Notes under the pieces: generated by a model | What the model was told of the DNA's origin: nothing | The model's input: the letters and a program-made list of their open reading frames with translations, nothing else | Database searches by the model: none | In this document: piece by piece, positions 1-11,611 of the stretch | Position numbering within the stretch: position 1 is the stretch's first letter | Layout: each line of letters begins with the position of its first letter | Position numbers and translations under genes: made by a program | DNA from: Agriotes lineatus | Taxonomy: Eukaryota; Arthropoda; Insecta; Coleoptera; Elateridae | Direction: 5' to 3' | Assembly: GCA_940337035.1 (NCBI GenBank) | Contig: CALNHX010005268.1 | Location: 1 to 64,000, forward strand | Length of the DNA: 64,000 bases

Positions 1-673
1 TGTAGTGTAAAATTACCCTCAAAACCATCCGGTGCAAGAGGAGCCTATCATGTATGTAGATATAAATGAAATTACAAAAGTTGAGAAGGTTATTCACTAG
101 CGTGAATTGGAATATTTTTCCAGTTTAACATCGTTACATTTGAAAATTATTTTTTTAATAATGTTCATGTGTTTTATAGATAAATATATAATACAACATA
201 CTGTCGGAAGGTCGAAAATAGTTTTATGTCCTTTCTGTTCGGAATGGAGTTTTTACTTTCAGATAACTTCCCTAGCATGGCAAGGAAAATCAGTAATAAA
301 CTCAATTTTTATCGAAAAAAGTGCCTGAAAAAATCGTATGTTCACATTGTAACTAGATTTCTTAAACTATTTGCCTGAAGATGGAATGTTGTCGAAACTT
401 CTTTTTGAAAATATATACAATTTATAGGGACGGTTTCATATTTCTCATTCCCTCCTACTATTGACCATTTTTACTTTCTTTTACTCCGTATAGTAATCAT
501 GAAAATTTCTAATTAGAGATTTTTGGGAAAATATACGTTTTCGTGTTTTCTGATTCAGAAAAAGTTGTTTAAAAGTGATGTCTGTCTGTAAATCTGTCGG
601 TCTATGAGTTCTACACGAAGATTGTGGTACTTTACTCTTATGGTTTTTTCATTTTTTCAGTAAAGTTTTGTAA
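1..673. other. no recognised feature
   Basis: AT-rich sequence with no coding frame, RNA gene or repeat that I can support. The longest frames are short and lack any family signature. Confidence 0.5.
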
Positions 674-864
674 TTGTTTAATAAAAATAAAATTCTTTAC
701 AACAATATCATATAGTATGCAATTATCTACAACTTCTGTTTAATTTTGTTTTCCTAAATCGTATAGCTTTTTAAAAAAATCGAAAAATTAAAAGTTTACA
801 AAAATCATTGTTTAATAAAAATAAAATTCTTTAGAACAAGATCATATAGTATGTAATTATCTAC
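674..864. repeat. short direct repeat, two 57-bp units
   Basis: The segment 674-730 is repeated at 808-864 with only a few substitutions. Both units start TTGTTTAATAAAAATAAAAT and end ATTATCTAC. The intervening 77 bp is AT-rich and unlike the units. It is a local duplication and nothing suggests a function. Confidence 0.75.
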
Positions 865-3095
865 ATATTTTTAAAAAGCTTATTGTAATCAAAATTGTTT
901 TTGTAAGATCGGATTGGACTACAGTTCTACATAAAATCCACATTGGGTGTATCAGGGACATTCTTAATACCACAGAAAATAGATCTATGAGTAGGAACTG
1001 TTGGCGCTATTGTTTAGGACCTTTTTTATAATACGCAAACAGGCGAGAGATATTTGGCGTTTCTGCCAGAATGCCTCAATCCAGTATTAAATAACAACTT
1101 CGTCCTAATTCTGAAATATCCGAAATAGAACAATGCAATTATCAGTTCAGCAGGATAGTGCACCCACAAACTACTCGGCACATGAAAAATGTGCCTTAAT
1201 ACAATATTTCCCAACCGATATATTGGTAGAAGGATCCCCTGTTTTTTTTTTATGGGGGGGAATATTCAAAATATCGAGTTTAAACCCGGCGTTGAAGAGT
1301 TAAAAGAGAGAGTACGAACTAAAATCCGCTGTGTTATGCCGATTGCTATTTGTAACATGTACTTAATAGGTATTTACTGATAGGTCAAGGACATTGTCAA
1401 ATAGCCAGCAATTTCAGAAGTTAATATAGGTTTTGCACGATTTTTATTTGTTTCAGTTATTTAATAAATTGTTTCCTATACGGTGCACTATTTTTTATTA
1501 CATAAATTATTACAAACATCTATTGATTGAGATAAATATACTGTACTGTTTGAATCGTAATTTTTGTAATGTGTTCACGATGTTTTTAGACCAGAGGCCA
1601 TAATTTCACTTTATATCGAAGGATAGAGTTATGGCGTGAAAGTATTTCAAAATGTACAGCGGAGATGTTACAACATTTTTGTAATCATTGGGAAAAACTA
1701 ATTTTGGATTATTCGAATAAAGAAACACGGGAAACCTTTGGGTTGAAAATATTCCTCCAGTTATTATTTTATTACAGAAAACAGAATCAGAGTGATTCTA
1801 ATTCTACTGATAAAATAATGGAGGTGGAATAAGGGGTTTACATTTTGACTTCAAAATTGTTGTTAAATGTATAGCAATATTTGAAAAACCTACACCATCC
1901 TCAAATGTCATTAAGTTTGTTAGACCTACTGTTACTCGTACTGTCAGATACATCAGACATACAGAAGAAAATGAAGAAGTTGTCGGAAGTTGTAGTGGTT
2001 GGTTAAACGAAGAGCACAATAAAATATCTAAATTAATTCTACAATGGTTTGGAAATTTTCGAAAGAACAAAAACGTTTCTAAAACAGTAACATCACTGCA
2101 ATAAAAATTCAAAGTTTAGAAATCTTAAAATTTTTGATGCGTTACATACCATCGTTATCACATTTTTCTGTAATTTTTAAAATGTGTTTTTACGATATAC
2201 TATTAGCTTTCCTTATATTAAACTGTACCCATATTTCTGGTTTGTTTCGCATATCATTTCTCTGACATCACATCACATACATGACGTATGAAGTAAGATT
2301 AAAATAGTAAAAAAGGGAAACAAATGCAAACCTAATTTAAGCTAATGTCCGTGATTGGCCCATATGCATATGACGTCAGTGAAGAGACCCCTAAGACAAA
2401 CTGTATCTTTTTATTCCAGTGAATAAGACAAAAGCTGTCGGTTCTTACGGATGAAATCAAGTTAGCCTTCTATCACTTGTCGCACTCGTCGAAGAAAAAT
2501 AAACGGTTTGGTTTATTAATTTTAATATATTTCAATGTTGCCTGTGTAACGGGAATAGATTTTTCCTGATTTATAATATCATTAACCTTGTGTGATGAAT
2601 TCCCGAAAACAAAATTAATAATATTAAAATGTCACAAAGAAGATTTTGAATATGATTTTTAGTATAACTGTTAATTTTTTTCTAATTTAACCTAGCATGG
2701 GCATTACTTATATGTTACAAAAGGCATACTTTTAGTTTGGTGTAGTGGTAACGCAGATGTTAGTTTTATTTTGTATTTGGATACCTACAATATTGAAATG
2801 TTTCGAAGCGTCAAATATGTATACAATGAAGTACTCTTCATACCGTCATAATATGGTCCCGTTTAAAAATGTATGAGAAAATTATTTTTATTTGAAATCG
2901 GCAGTGAAGTAATCCATTGTTTTACGACTTTTTTGTAGGTGGCGAGGCGACAGATAAACGTCAATCGACCGAACATAACCTACAAAAGTTGGTTAAAATG
3001 TTGTAATTTCAGGATTTCTCGATTTCAAATAAAACATAGTGTACACCTCGGCACTGAACTTCCTTTTTATCCCTCATGTGGTTTATTTGCCTTGG
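865..3095. other. no recognised feature
   Basis: AT-rich DNA without a supportable gene. Several short frames exist on both strands but none shows a conserved motif, and codon use follows the local base composition. Introns or regulatory DNA of an unseen host gene cannot be excluded. Confidence 0.45.
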
Positions 3096-3173
3096 CCCTA
3101 CGGGACTCGGCAACTAAATCCACATTCGTGATAAAAAGTGATACTTCAGTGCCTTGGTATACAAACTACTATT
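3096..3173. repeat. dispersed repeat shared with 61847-61920
   Basis: This roughly 75-bp stretch (CCCTACGGGACTCGGCAAC... to ...TATACAAACTACTATT) recurs with few changes at 61847-61920, inside the decayed gypsy element at the right of the window. In the gypsy copy it lies in the pol region between reverse transcriptase and RNase H. The copy here is therefore probably a small stray fragment of the same or a related element. The flanks of the two copies differ. Confidence 0.7.
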
Positions 3174-3489
3174 GACATGAAAAAACTCACTTTGAAATTG
3201 GATTGGCTTTTTTACAATAACATTGTTTATAACTATCATATGTTTACATGAAAAGTGACATAACCTATACTCAGTATTTATTTAGTCACTAAATTTCTGG
3301 TACACTATAAAAACATGATTATTTACAGGTGTTTTCTACAAGTTTGTATTAACAATTGACAATAGCTTTGAATGAGTTTTACTGGACATGCTGTAGATAC
3401 TGATTTATTGTCGGGTTTTGTATCCATTCTTTTGTTTTACTAAATATCGTGTCCACTTGTGCCTTTAACAACTTCAGTTACTTACAAAC

Positions 3490-4300
3490 TAAATAAAGAC
3501 ATGCGGGCGTTTGCCACGGCCAACCTTGATTTTTTTCGGCCTCCCCGTAGTTTGGAAAGTCCGCTCAAAAAAGGGTATCGCGATTGGTTTTTGTTTCTGC
3601 AAAACTGTGCCAGTTTCTCTTTTAAAGCCGTTTTTGTGTCGAAACGGGCGTCCATAGGCAACAATCGGCTGATCCACTAACCCTGAATGCACCGGAGGCG
3701 CGCTCCGAGGGCATTGCATAACGTGCATCCGCAATACTTACAGAAAGGCCTTTTCATCCGAAATCGGGATGCTGTGCTCCAGTAACTGCACTCGCGCACA
3801 TTCACTCACGGCGAGTGCCGCAACAACGCCGGTCTGGGGCTATTTCGGCCCTGTGGCCGTCCTGGAATCAATGCCAAAATTGGCCCTTATCGATTTCGTG
3901 ATGCAGAAAGTGCACCCGTTCGCCGCGACGATAAGTAAGACACTGGACGAGGAAACGGCGCTGTTTACACGATCGCGCTCGAGCCGCAGACTGACTGGCG
4001 ATGAGAAGTGGTCGACCTACTCGGTCCACGGCCTACTACGACTAGCAGGTGCATTTCGGTGGGGATGGCACCTCTATAAAAACGCTCCCCTGAATGGTTG
4101 TATTTTAAATTGTAATAGCGCCGGGTCTTGTACCGAGGATTTTGTTATGCGATAAGCGGCCGATGGGTGCATCCAGCGCAATGTCAAGCGATAAATATGG
4201 TTTGATTAGCGAGCGAGTGCACTGGGCTTATCCTTCGACCACCACGCAATGCTCGTACGGTATTTGTGGTTAGTGATAATTAGCGAGGGGGCGTAGTATT
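3490..4300. promoter_or_regulatory. CpG-rich patch with TATA-like motif, possible promoter or first exon
   Basis: Base composition changes abruptly here from about one-third GC to roughly half GC with many CpGs, then reverts. A TATA-like box (CTATAAAAA) lies at about 4073-4081 on the plus strand. On the minus strand the patch contains a good splice donor (GTAAGTATT, about 3731-3740). An open plus-strand frame of 128 codons (3769-4155) crosses the patch but resembles no family I know. The patch could be the 5' end of a host gene on either strand or a GC-rich transposon fragment. I cannot decide between these. Confidence 0.3.
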
Positions 4301-4651
4301 TTACAGATGGTTTGCTATTTGTGAACTATTTTTGAACACCTGTCGACCCTTTGCAACTACCTGCCACAAAACATTGTTCAAGGTTTCACATTAGATGTTA
4401 CGAAACCGAATTCTGCAACGGCAATAAGTCACTTCATTTTATGTTCATCCTGGTAACGGCAGCTAGAATAGTAAAGAAATACAGCCTGAATAACCTGTAA
4501 ATAAACAACAAATATAAGGAATAAAATATTGTTAGAATAGAATTCAATTGAAAAACGATGCAACAGAAATAAGTAAGGATGCAGTATTGGCTTATGAACT
4601 TTTAGATAGATAAATGTATTTCGATGTTAAAAATATAATTGTTGATAATTA

Positions 4652-5030
4652 TCTTTATATATATAATTCTTCTGTACGTGTGTATGTGACTGAACTCCTC
4701 CTAAACGGATGGACCGATTTTGATGAAATTTTGTGTGTGTATTTGAATGGGTCCGTGGATGGTTTAGATTGACAATTGGACATGGTAGGTGGCGCTGCAA
4801 TCGGGTTCTAGGATTTTTTTTAAAAATTTTATTGACAATTTAAAAAAAAATGTTTAAAGATTTCTCTCATATCAGAACATATAACCGCAAATTTTCACCC
4901 CCCCCCCCCACCAGCCCCCAATATTTTTTAAAACGAAAAAAATCGAAAATTCGAAAATCGAAAAAACCTTTGCTGAACCTGCTAATAGCAGGCAAACCAA
5001 CGTTCGGGCAGGACAACGTCTGTCGGGTCC
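4652..5030 (+). mobile_element. Helitron-like non-autonomous element, copy 1 (3' end lost)
   Basis: It starts TCTTTATATATATAATTC and continues with the sequence TTCTTCTGTACGTGTGTATG and the CTCCTCCTAAACGG block familiar from insect Helitron/Helentron 5' ends. Near its 3' end is the hairpin CCTGCTAATAGCAGG, then GGGCAGGACAACGTCTGTCG. Copy 2 ends in GGGTCCGCTAGT; this copy stops at GGGTCC and joins unrelated sequence. It has no coding capacity. The family assignment comes from memory of insect Helitron ends and was not searched. Confidence 0.65.
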
Positions 5031-5880
5031 TCCAAAATTTAATTTTTGTGGTGAGTACCTATCTTTATACAGGGTGTCTCAAAAAGAATGGGACACCGAT
5101 TAGCCATAGATTCCTTACGTCATAATAAATCGATTAAACCTAATATACCTTAGTACAAAGTCTCTTCAGTAAGAAGTTATAAGGCCTTGAAGTTTAATTT
5201 TTTATTTTTTATTTTTTTGTTAATTTCCAGATATCGATTTGAATTTTGGTATACATATTTACTATTATATACTGCACTAATATAAAAAATTTCATAAACT
5301 AGACTTAACTGTAAAGGGCACTTTACCTAACTTTCAAAACTTTTTTTAGCTCTAACTTCGTTATCTGTAACATTTTTTGAAATTTTAGGTTATTATCTGA
5401 AAGAGAATTAAAAAGCACAAAAGTAATGTACTCTTAGTTCTTAAGCCTAAAAGCAACCGTTTCCCGTTAAATGGGATACTTTTGACAACGTCTTACGAGA
5501 ATTTAAAGACAGTATCCGATCGAATTTGAGGTATCTCATTTCTAATATGATCCTTTAAAGCTTCAATATTAACCGGTCTATTGTTGTAAACCTTATTCTT
5601 TAAGTCACCCCACATCTGTCATTTTGACAGATAAGTCCATCAAACCTTATATCGTTGAATTTGTCTTTTGAAGGACTATTTGATTCCTTGGTAATATACA
5701 GGGTGTCCAATTTAAAATACAAAAGTTGGTATTTTTCTGACTAACCCTGTATAGTTACAGAAACGGTTTTGTCCTTCCTAGATCCGCCGTTTTTACCTAT
5801 ATAAGTCTGGAAATTTTGAAAAATTCATCTCTGCTAGTTTTTGAAATATTTGCTATATTCCAGACTTTTTTTACACACTG
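5031..5880. repeat. interval between Helitron copies, with TACAGGGTGTC termini
   Basis: This interval has no gene. It contains two TACAGGGTGTC motifs in the same orientation (5068 and 5697), the terminal motif of the foldback/MITE families seen elsewhere in the window. Probably one or two degraded MITEs. No inverted partner end is clear here. Confidence 0.4.
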
Positions 5881-6242
5881 TATAATTCTTCTGTACGTGT
5901 GTATGTCACTGAACTCCTCCTAAACGGCTGGACCGATTTTGATGAAACTTTTTGTGTGTATTTGAGTGGGTCCCTGGATGGTTTAGATTCACATTTGGAC
6001 TCGGTAGGTGGCGCTGCAATCGGGTTATAGGATTTTTTTTGTAAATTTTTTGACGAATTTCTTTTTTTTTTATTTTTAAAGATTTCTCGCACATCACAAC
6101 ATATAACCCCAAAATTTCACCCCCCACCACCCCCAATATTTTTTAAAATAAAAAAAAATGAAAATTGGAAAATCGAAAAAACTTTTGCTGAACCCGCTAA
6201 TAGCAGGCAGCGGGCAGGACAAGGTCTGTCGGGTCCGCTAGT
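5881..6242 (+). mobile_element. Helitron-like non-autonomous element, copy 2 (5' tip lost)
   Basis: This is a diverged repeat of copy 1 and carries the same 5' CTCCTCCTAAACGG block. It has the internal C-rich run, the hairpin (CCCGCTAATAGCAGG) and a complete 3' terminus GGGTCCGCTAGT, consistent with the CTAG-T end of Helitron/Helentron elements. It lacks the TCTTTATATATA tip that copy 1 retains. The two fragments therefore supply complementary ends. Confidence 0.65.
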
Positions 6243-7981
6243 AATAATATAAAATTCAATTAATAAGTCACATTTAAAATAGTAACCATGCACTTGTGTA
6301 ACCAAGCTAGATGCTAGAAGAATAAGAATTAGAAAAATAAACAATAATTTATTTTCCTTTAAGAAAAATAATAACAAATTTTAAAATGTAATTTAGTTGA
6401 TCTGAATTCAATCACATTTTATTGAATAACTTATAATGAAAGTAGGTACAATTTAAAGATAGCAGAGGTATTATTTATTGACATGTGCCAGGTATAACAT
6501 ATTATGCTGGCTGCTCTTATTTATAAATTAATAGTGCCTTGCGACTCGCTCAGGGTGGTTCGATTATCTAGTTGCTTGTTAATTAAATTTTATTGTAACA
6601 ATGACTTTGAATTGTGTAATGACATTAACTGTCACCTTTCACGTCAAACAATGTTCTATTAATAATCTCAATCAAATATGACAAATGTTCATTCTATTTA
6701 TATCTTATTGACTCAGTATTATACGGTAAGTACTTTTTAAACTGTCTTTTATTTACTATAGCGTCGATAGGACAAAACTACAACCCACCTTGAACTGCTT
6801 TCACTATTTCTGTTCCAATATCAACTCCAAGACAGCACTCCTCCTGATATCAACAGCCCGGACCCCTATTTAGTCCTGCTGTGATGCACGGTTTACTGAC
6901 AACAGCTGTCAACTTGTCAAACCCTTGGCTGCTAGCAGGAAAGACCCCATTCTAGTTCACTAATGTCACTGCTACCTTCCAGAGACTCCCTCCTTCCGAC
7001 AACTTCACGTCAAGTTTGTTATCACAGATGATCCCCACTTAATATCCTTCTTACTTAGCTCCAAACTTCGGCAACCAACAGAATAGCTCGAATCCAGCAG
7101 TCCCTCTGCTATCCTCCGTCAACAGATCCACTTGTCCTCAGCACACCCTCAACAAACCCAGCACTTGACAATTCTCAAACCAATGTAACTTCTTATCAAT
7201 TGTATTATTCAAAATAAACTAATTCCATCCAAATCTTATTTTCTTCTTGCTTCTTCTGTTTGATTCTGCCTACTTTTACGACCTTCCAATTCTCTTCAAT
7301 AACTGTTACTTCATTAATAATAATTTTCTGTATATTTTTCTTAATTTTCACTTCGTAGATTTTGTTAAACCCTTTTTAAATGTTTTCACAAACTAACATA
7401 TTAAAAAGTAGGGCAGTTTCTATGTTTTTATTCAGACCGAAAAATTATATCAAAAAGTACATTTTATTTTTCTAATAATCGTAACAAAATCTGCTTAACT
7501 ACTTTGTTCTAATTATTCTTGCCATCTAGAAATTAAATTTATTTGAGTCTTACCTACTTCACTATATTATTTTAATAGAAATTACATTTGTCGTGTGTGA
7601 TATGAGCATGTATTTACTTTATCATTTTGAAAACCCCTACAGAATACTCAAATGTTATCCCTTTTATCTTAAATTGCCTCAAATTCGAATTCTTTTAATG
7701 AACTTCATTTAAACAGCCGATTCTTTTTAACATTTTTTAAATTGATTGTATTGATCTCCCAAATTCTATTTTTACATTTAATCTTCAGCCAAAACTGCTC
7801 TTAATGTACCATAACAATATATTAAGTAATAAAAGTGCACGAGAACATAGCTGTGTACAGGTTGGGGGGTAGCAGAGATCTGCAGAATTGCTGTGAACTG
7901 ACACCAAAAATATGTTTAATAAAGTTAGACTAATGTTGGACGAAGAAGATTGTAACAAAACGTATCTGAAAGAAGCCATTT
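6243..7981. other. no gene recognised; C-rich segment at about 6770-7190
   Basis: AT-rich flanks surround a compositionally distinct segment at 6770-7190. It is rich in C on the plus strand, poor in G, has no long reading frame, and is followed by AATAAA at about 7212-7217. This looks like part of an LTR or an untranslated exon. I could not find TG...CA ends with a target duplication, so no element is called. Confidence 0.35.
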
Positions 7982-7987
7982 ATGATA
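7982..7987. repeat. left target-site duplication ATGATA
   Basis: ATGATA directly abuts the left end of the giant palindromic element and is repeated exactly at 16946-16951, immediately after its right end. The 6-bp length is the duplication size known for Maverick/Polinton integration. Confidence 0.85.
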
Positions 7988-8031
7988 AGTAGTATGCAGC
8001 TACCACTAATTGGATTAAGTGTTCAATTAAA

Positions 8032-8115
8032 TTAATCGAGGCTCGATTAAATTAATCGGATGATTGACAGGTGCTCTAATTCCGCGAATTAAACCGCGAA
8101 TTAAATCCGCGGATT
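8032..8115. other. end-proximal short palindromes of the left arm
   Basis: This segment contains perfect dyads such as TTAATCGAGGCTCGATTAA (8032-8050) and AATCCGCGGATT (8104-8115), together with repeated CCGCGAATTAA words. The same sequence lies at the other end (about 16800-16901). Its place just inside both termini suggests binding sites for a replication or integration protein. That role is inferred. Confidence 0.5.
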
Positions 8116-8596
8116 GATCTAATTAATTTCGCGGTTTGATATGTAATTTACATATGTGCTACTGATTAAATTACGCATTAGCTTCCGATTAAATTACGCG
8201 CGGCCATTTTTAATTTACTTCCGGAATTACGCGGCGGCGCGCATGAATGGATTAACCAGAGTTCCATTAACCCTACCTACTATAGGAAATTTAAACTTCC
8301 CGGGGTGTCGGCCATCTTGGTTTTCTGCGCGCACACTTCTCACGGCTGTCGTTTTTAATTTTGAATTTTTGCGGAAATATTTGAATTTCAAACTGCTAAA
8401 TCTTCCGTCTCCCTCATCGAAGCTGTTCTTTCTCTCTCTCTCTCTCATGCACGGAGGCTATTTTAATTTCGCGCGAATATTTGAATTTTAATTTTTTTCA
8501 GATTTTTTTCTAAGTCCCTGTTTTGGTAGATTTATCTCTCTCTCTCTTCTGCTCTGGTTGTCTCTCTCTTGCAGTCACAGGATGGATGTTTAATTT

Positions 8597-8679
8597 AAAA
8601 AAATCTCTGGCGGACTTGGATTTGAACCCTCTACGTTTGCATACACATTGGGCTCACATCGATCGATGCCGTTAGACCA
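8597..8679 (-). ncRNA. tRNA-like Pol III unit in left arm
   Basis: On the minus strand there is a good A box (about 8669-8679, reading TGGTCTAACGG), a good B box (8618-8628, GGTTCAAATCC) 40 nt downstream, and a T7 run (8597-8603) as a Pol III terminator. The sequence does not fold into a canonical cloverleaf: the T stem and the acceptor stem mismatch. It may be a tRNA-derived small RNA, a decayed tRNA, or a SINE-like head. The mirror copy is at 16223-16305 and differs by one base in the A box. Confidence 0.5.
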
Positions 8680-9360
8680 CGGAGCGCTACGGGATTTAAA
8701 GGGTTTGAACAAAACGTCATTTCACAGCTCTGCCGTCACGCTGCCAGAATTTAAAACAATCTATTTTTTGAGAAATATGATTTATAAGAACGGGAATGTA
8801 TAGCTTATTGTGTTTAAAGGTAGATACAATTTTTAAAAAATTAGATTTGTAACAGCTTATTAATTATTTTATAATTTGTGCCTGCTATATGGCTGGATTA
8901 ACGAGATTCTCATTGTCCCTACCTACTATAGGAAATTTCCGTCTAAGTTCCCTTTTTAAAACAGGTCGGTGCCTGTGTTTTGTTTGGTTTTAAAGGTTTG
9001 AACATTGTACCACTTAGCTGTTCTGACATTACACTTCCATATTCATTTTAAATGTTATTTTCGACTGAGTTTTAGCCGCTTATAAATTACAACAGCTAGT
9101 TTAAAAATTAAATGGGCGATAAGAGGTAAAGGCAGATCGTAATATAAAACGAGTTACAAATTTTATTTTAATATATTCCTGAAATACTGATAATACGTAT
9201 TGCTTGAATAAGAAAGAGATAATTATTCGCAATGGTTTTTGCCCCGGGCGCGTTTTCAGTTAACTTGATTGTTAGCACAGACAATGGAATTTGCTATGAT
9301 ATCACCGAATCTGCAGGGGTCATCTTGTCTACGCTCATCTCGTCCGCATTTATTTAATTT

Positions 9361-9400
9361 AAAAAAAGCTTTTTGCGGTGGCCCAAGTCGGATTTGAACC
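9361..9400 (-). ncRNA. B box plus terminator, second tRNA-like remnant in left arm
   Basis: On the minus strand a B box (9390-9400, GGTTCAAATCC) is followed by CGACTTGGGCCACCGC and a T7 run (9361-9367). It resembles the 3' half of the unit at 8597-8679, including the following AAATTAAA. No convincing A box or cloverleaf lies upstream, so only a 3' tRNA-like remnant is supported. Confidence 0.35.
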
Positions 9401-9689
9401 CTAGCCACATGTGAATAATTATTTTAAATCGCCAAAAGTGTTGAGTAAATAAATGCAACGTATTATAAATACGTAAAACTTTTAGTTATTGTGCGTTTAT
9501 AAGGTGGGTCTTTTGACAAAGTGGAAGAATCAAACTGTGCCATTGTAAATGTACAGATTTTTCACGGTCAATTTGTATATAACAACTTAATGTAAATTGG
9601 TAATTTAGAACATTTTAACGAAAACAGCGACTTCTTTCGGAATAAACTGTTTCTTCTCACCACGGAACCCTTGCAGATCTATGAATGCA

Positions 9690-11280
9690 CTGACCATACT
9701 GACGAAATGTTTGAGAATGACTAAATTTTAAAAATTGTTGTTGGATTTTCGATATAATGTTACAATTTTTACATCGCTTCACATAAAATTCTACAAAAAC
9801 AATATTTTTATACAACTTTCATTGAAAAAATAGTAAAATTTTACTAAAATACGTCTGTGTTGACGACAAATTAAAATAAATTTGAATAAAAGCACGCAAA
9901 AATTACGAAAAGACGTATGTGTTGACGACAAATTAAAATAAATTTGAATAAAAGCACGCAATTCGTTGAAAAAAAATGTTCTGACACCATCAAAACACGC
10001 AATTTCATTGAAAAATCTTCTACCACAAGCATCTCGACAAGCAAAATTTCAGTTACGTAGGCTCATTGTTCATTTTTATTACGAAAATTAACTCAAAATT
10101 GAACAAAAATCACGCATTACACATCATCTCACATAAATTATTACAAAATCGACATCATGTGACATAAACTATGCATAATTTTGCAAATGTTTTACACTTT
10201 TTTCTCTAACTTGTTGCAGTTTTAGCAAGATTTGAATAAAAAACAGCAATTTCTGCAGCAGTTTTAGTAAGATTTGAATAAAAACACACAATTTCGCTGA
10301 AAAATGTGTTGGTCCACAACATCTCACATACATTTTTACAAAAACTGACATCATGTCACTTGAAATTATACAAAAAACGACATTTTTTACTCAACATACG
10401 ACGAAAATTGAACAAAAATCACTCAATTACACAGCATCTCACATAAATTTTTACAAAATCGCCATCATGTTACATAAACTATGCATAATTTTGCAATTGT
10501 TTTACACTTTTTATAAAATGCACCGCTCAAAATTAAAAGAAATCGCAATTTCATTGAAAAAATCTACTACCACAATAATTTCGATAAACAAAATTCAAAA
10601 AATCTTATACTTTTGATGGAAATATATGTATGTTGACCACAAATTAACATAATTTTTGAATAAAAACGCGCAATTCGTTGAAAAAAAATTTCTGACACCA
10701 TCAAAACACGCAATTTCATTGAAAAATCTTTTACCACAAGCATCTCGACAAGCAAAATTTCAGTTACGTAGGCTCATTGTTCATTTTTATTACGAAAATT
10801 AACTCAAAATTGAACAAAAATCACACAATTACACAACATCTCACATAAATTTTTACAAAAATCGACATCATGTCACATAAATTATACAAAAAATGACATT
10901 TTAATTCAACACACGATGAAAATTTTATAAAAATCACCCAATTACACATTATCTCACATAAATTTTTACAAAAACTGACATCATGTCAGTTGAAATTATA
11001 CAAAATATATATATGTTGACCACAAATTAACATAAATTTGAATAAAAACACGTAATTTCGTTGAAAAAATGTTCTGGCCCCGTCATTTCACTTAAAATTT
11101 TACAAAACTGCCATCATATCACTTGAAATTATACAAAATATATGTATGTTGATCACAAATTAACATAAACCTGAATAAAACACACAATTTCGTTGAAAAA
11201 TTTGCAAATGTTTTACACTTTTTATAAAATGTGTCGCTCAAAATTAAAAGAAATCACAATTTTTAAATTATATCACGCCA
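9690..11280. repeat. degenerate tandem repeats of the left arm
   Basis: This tract is an array of diverged short units that share words such as ACATCTCACATAAATTTTTA, CATCATGTCACATAAA, TTTCATTGAAAAATCTT and GACCACAAATTAACATAA in changing order. The mirror tract (about 13740-15130) has the same order but lacks one unit of about 100 bp present here near 10330-10450. That difference in copy number explains most of the length difference between the arms. Foldback transposons also often carry internal repeats in their arms. Confidence 0.7.
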
Positions 11281-11611
11281 TTATGAAATCGTAGATTGAT
11301 TTTTTGAAATTTTACACTTTGTAGCTGTAAAATAACTTCAAATACTAATATTTTAGCTTTAGATTTTGTAATTATTGCAGATTCGTGAAAAACAAAAGCA
11401 GAGTAGAAATAAAAAAAACACAAACACTTTGTAAAAAACAAATATATTGTTCTTATTTCGTATAATACTTAATAATATAAAAATAAATGTACATCTGAAT
11501 GTTTTATTTTCTAAAAATCCGCTAGCAATTTACAAAACTGTAGTTTGAGGTGTACAACATTTCAAATTAAAAAGGCTGCAGGTAATAAAATCAGAATTTC
11601 ATTGTGTGATT

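Noticed and set aside
3769..4155. 128-codon plus-strand frame as a gene
   Set aside because: It resembles no family; a chance open frame is likely in a GC-rich patch. It is mentioned only as part of the patch.
9690..11280. Repeat tract considered as a CRISPR array
   Set aside because: Units are degenerate, of unequal length and without unique spacers of constant size, and the genome is eukaryotic.
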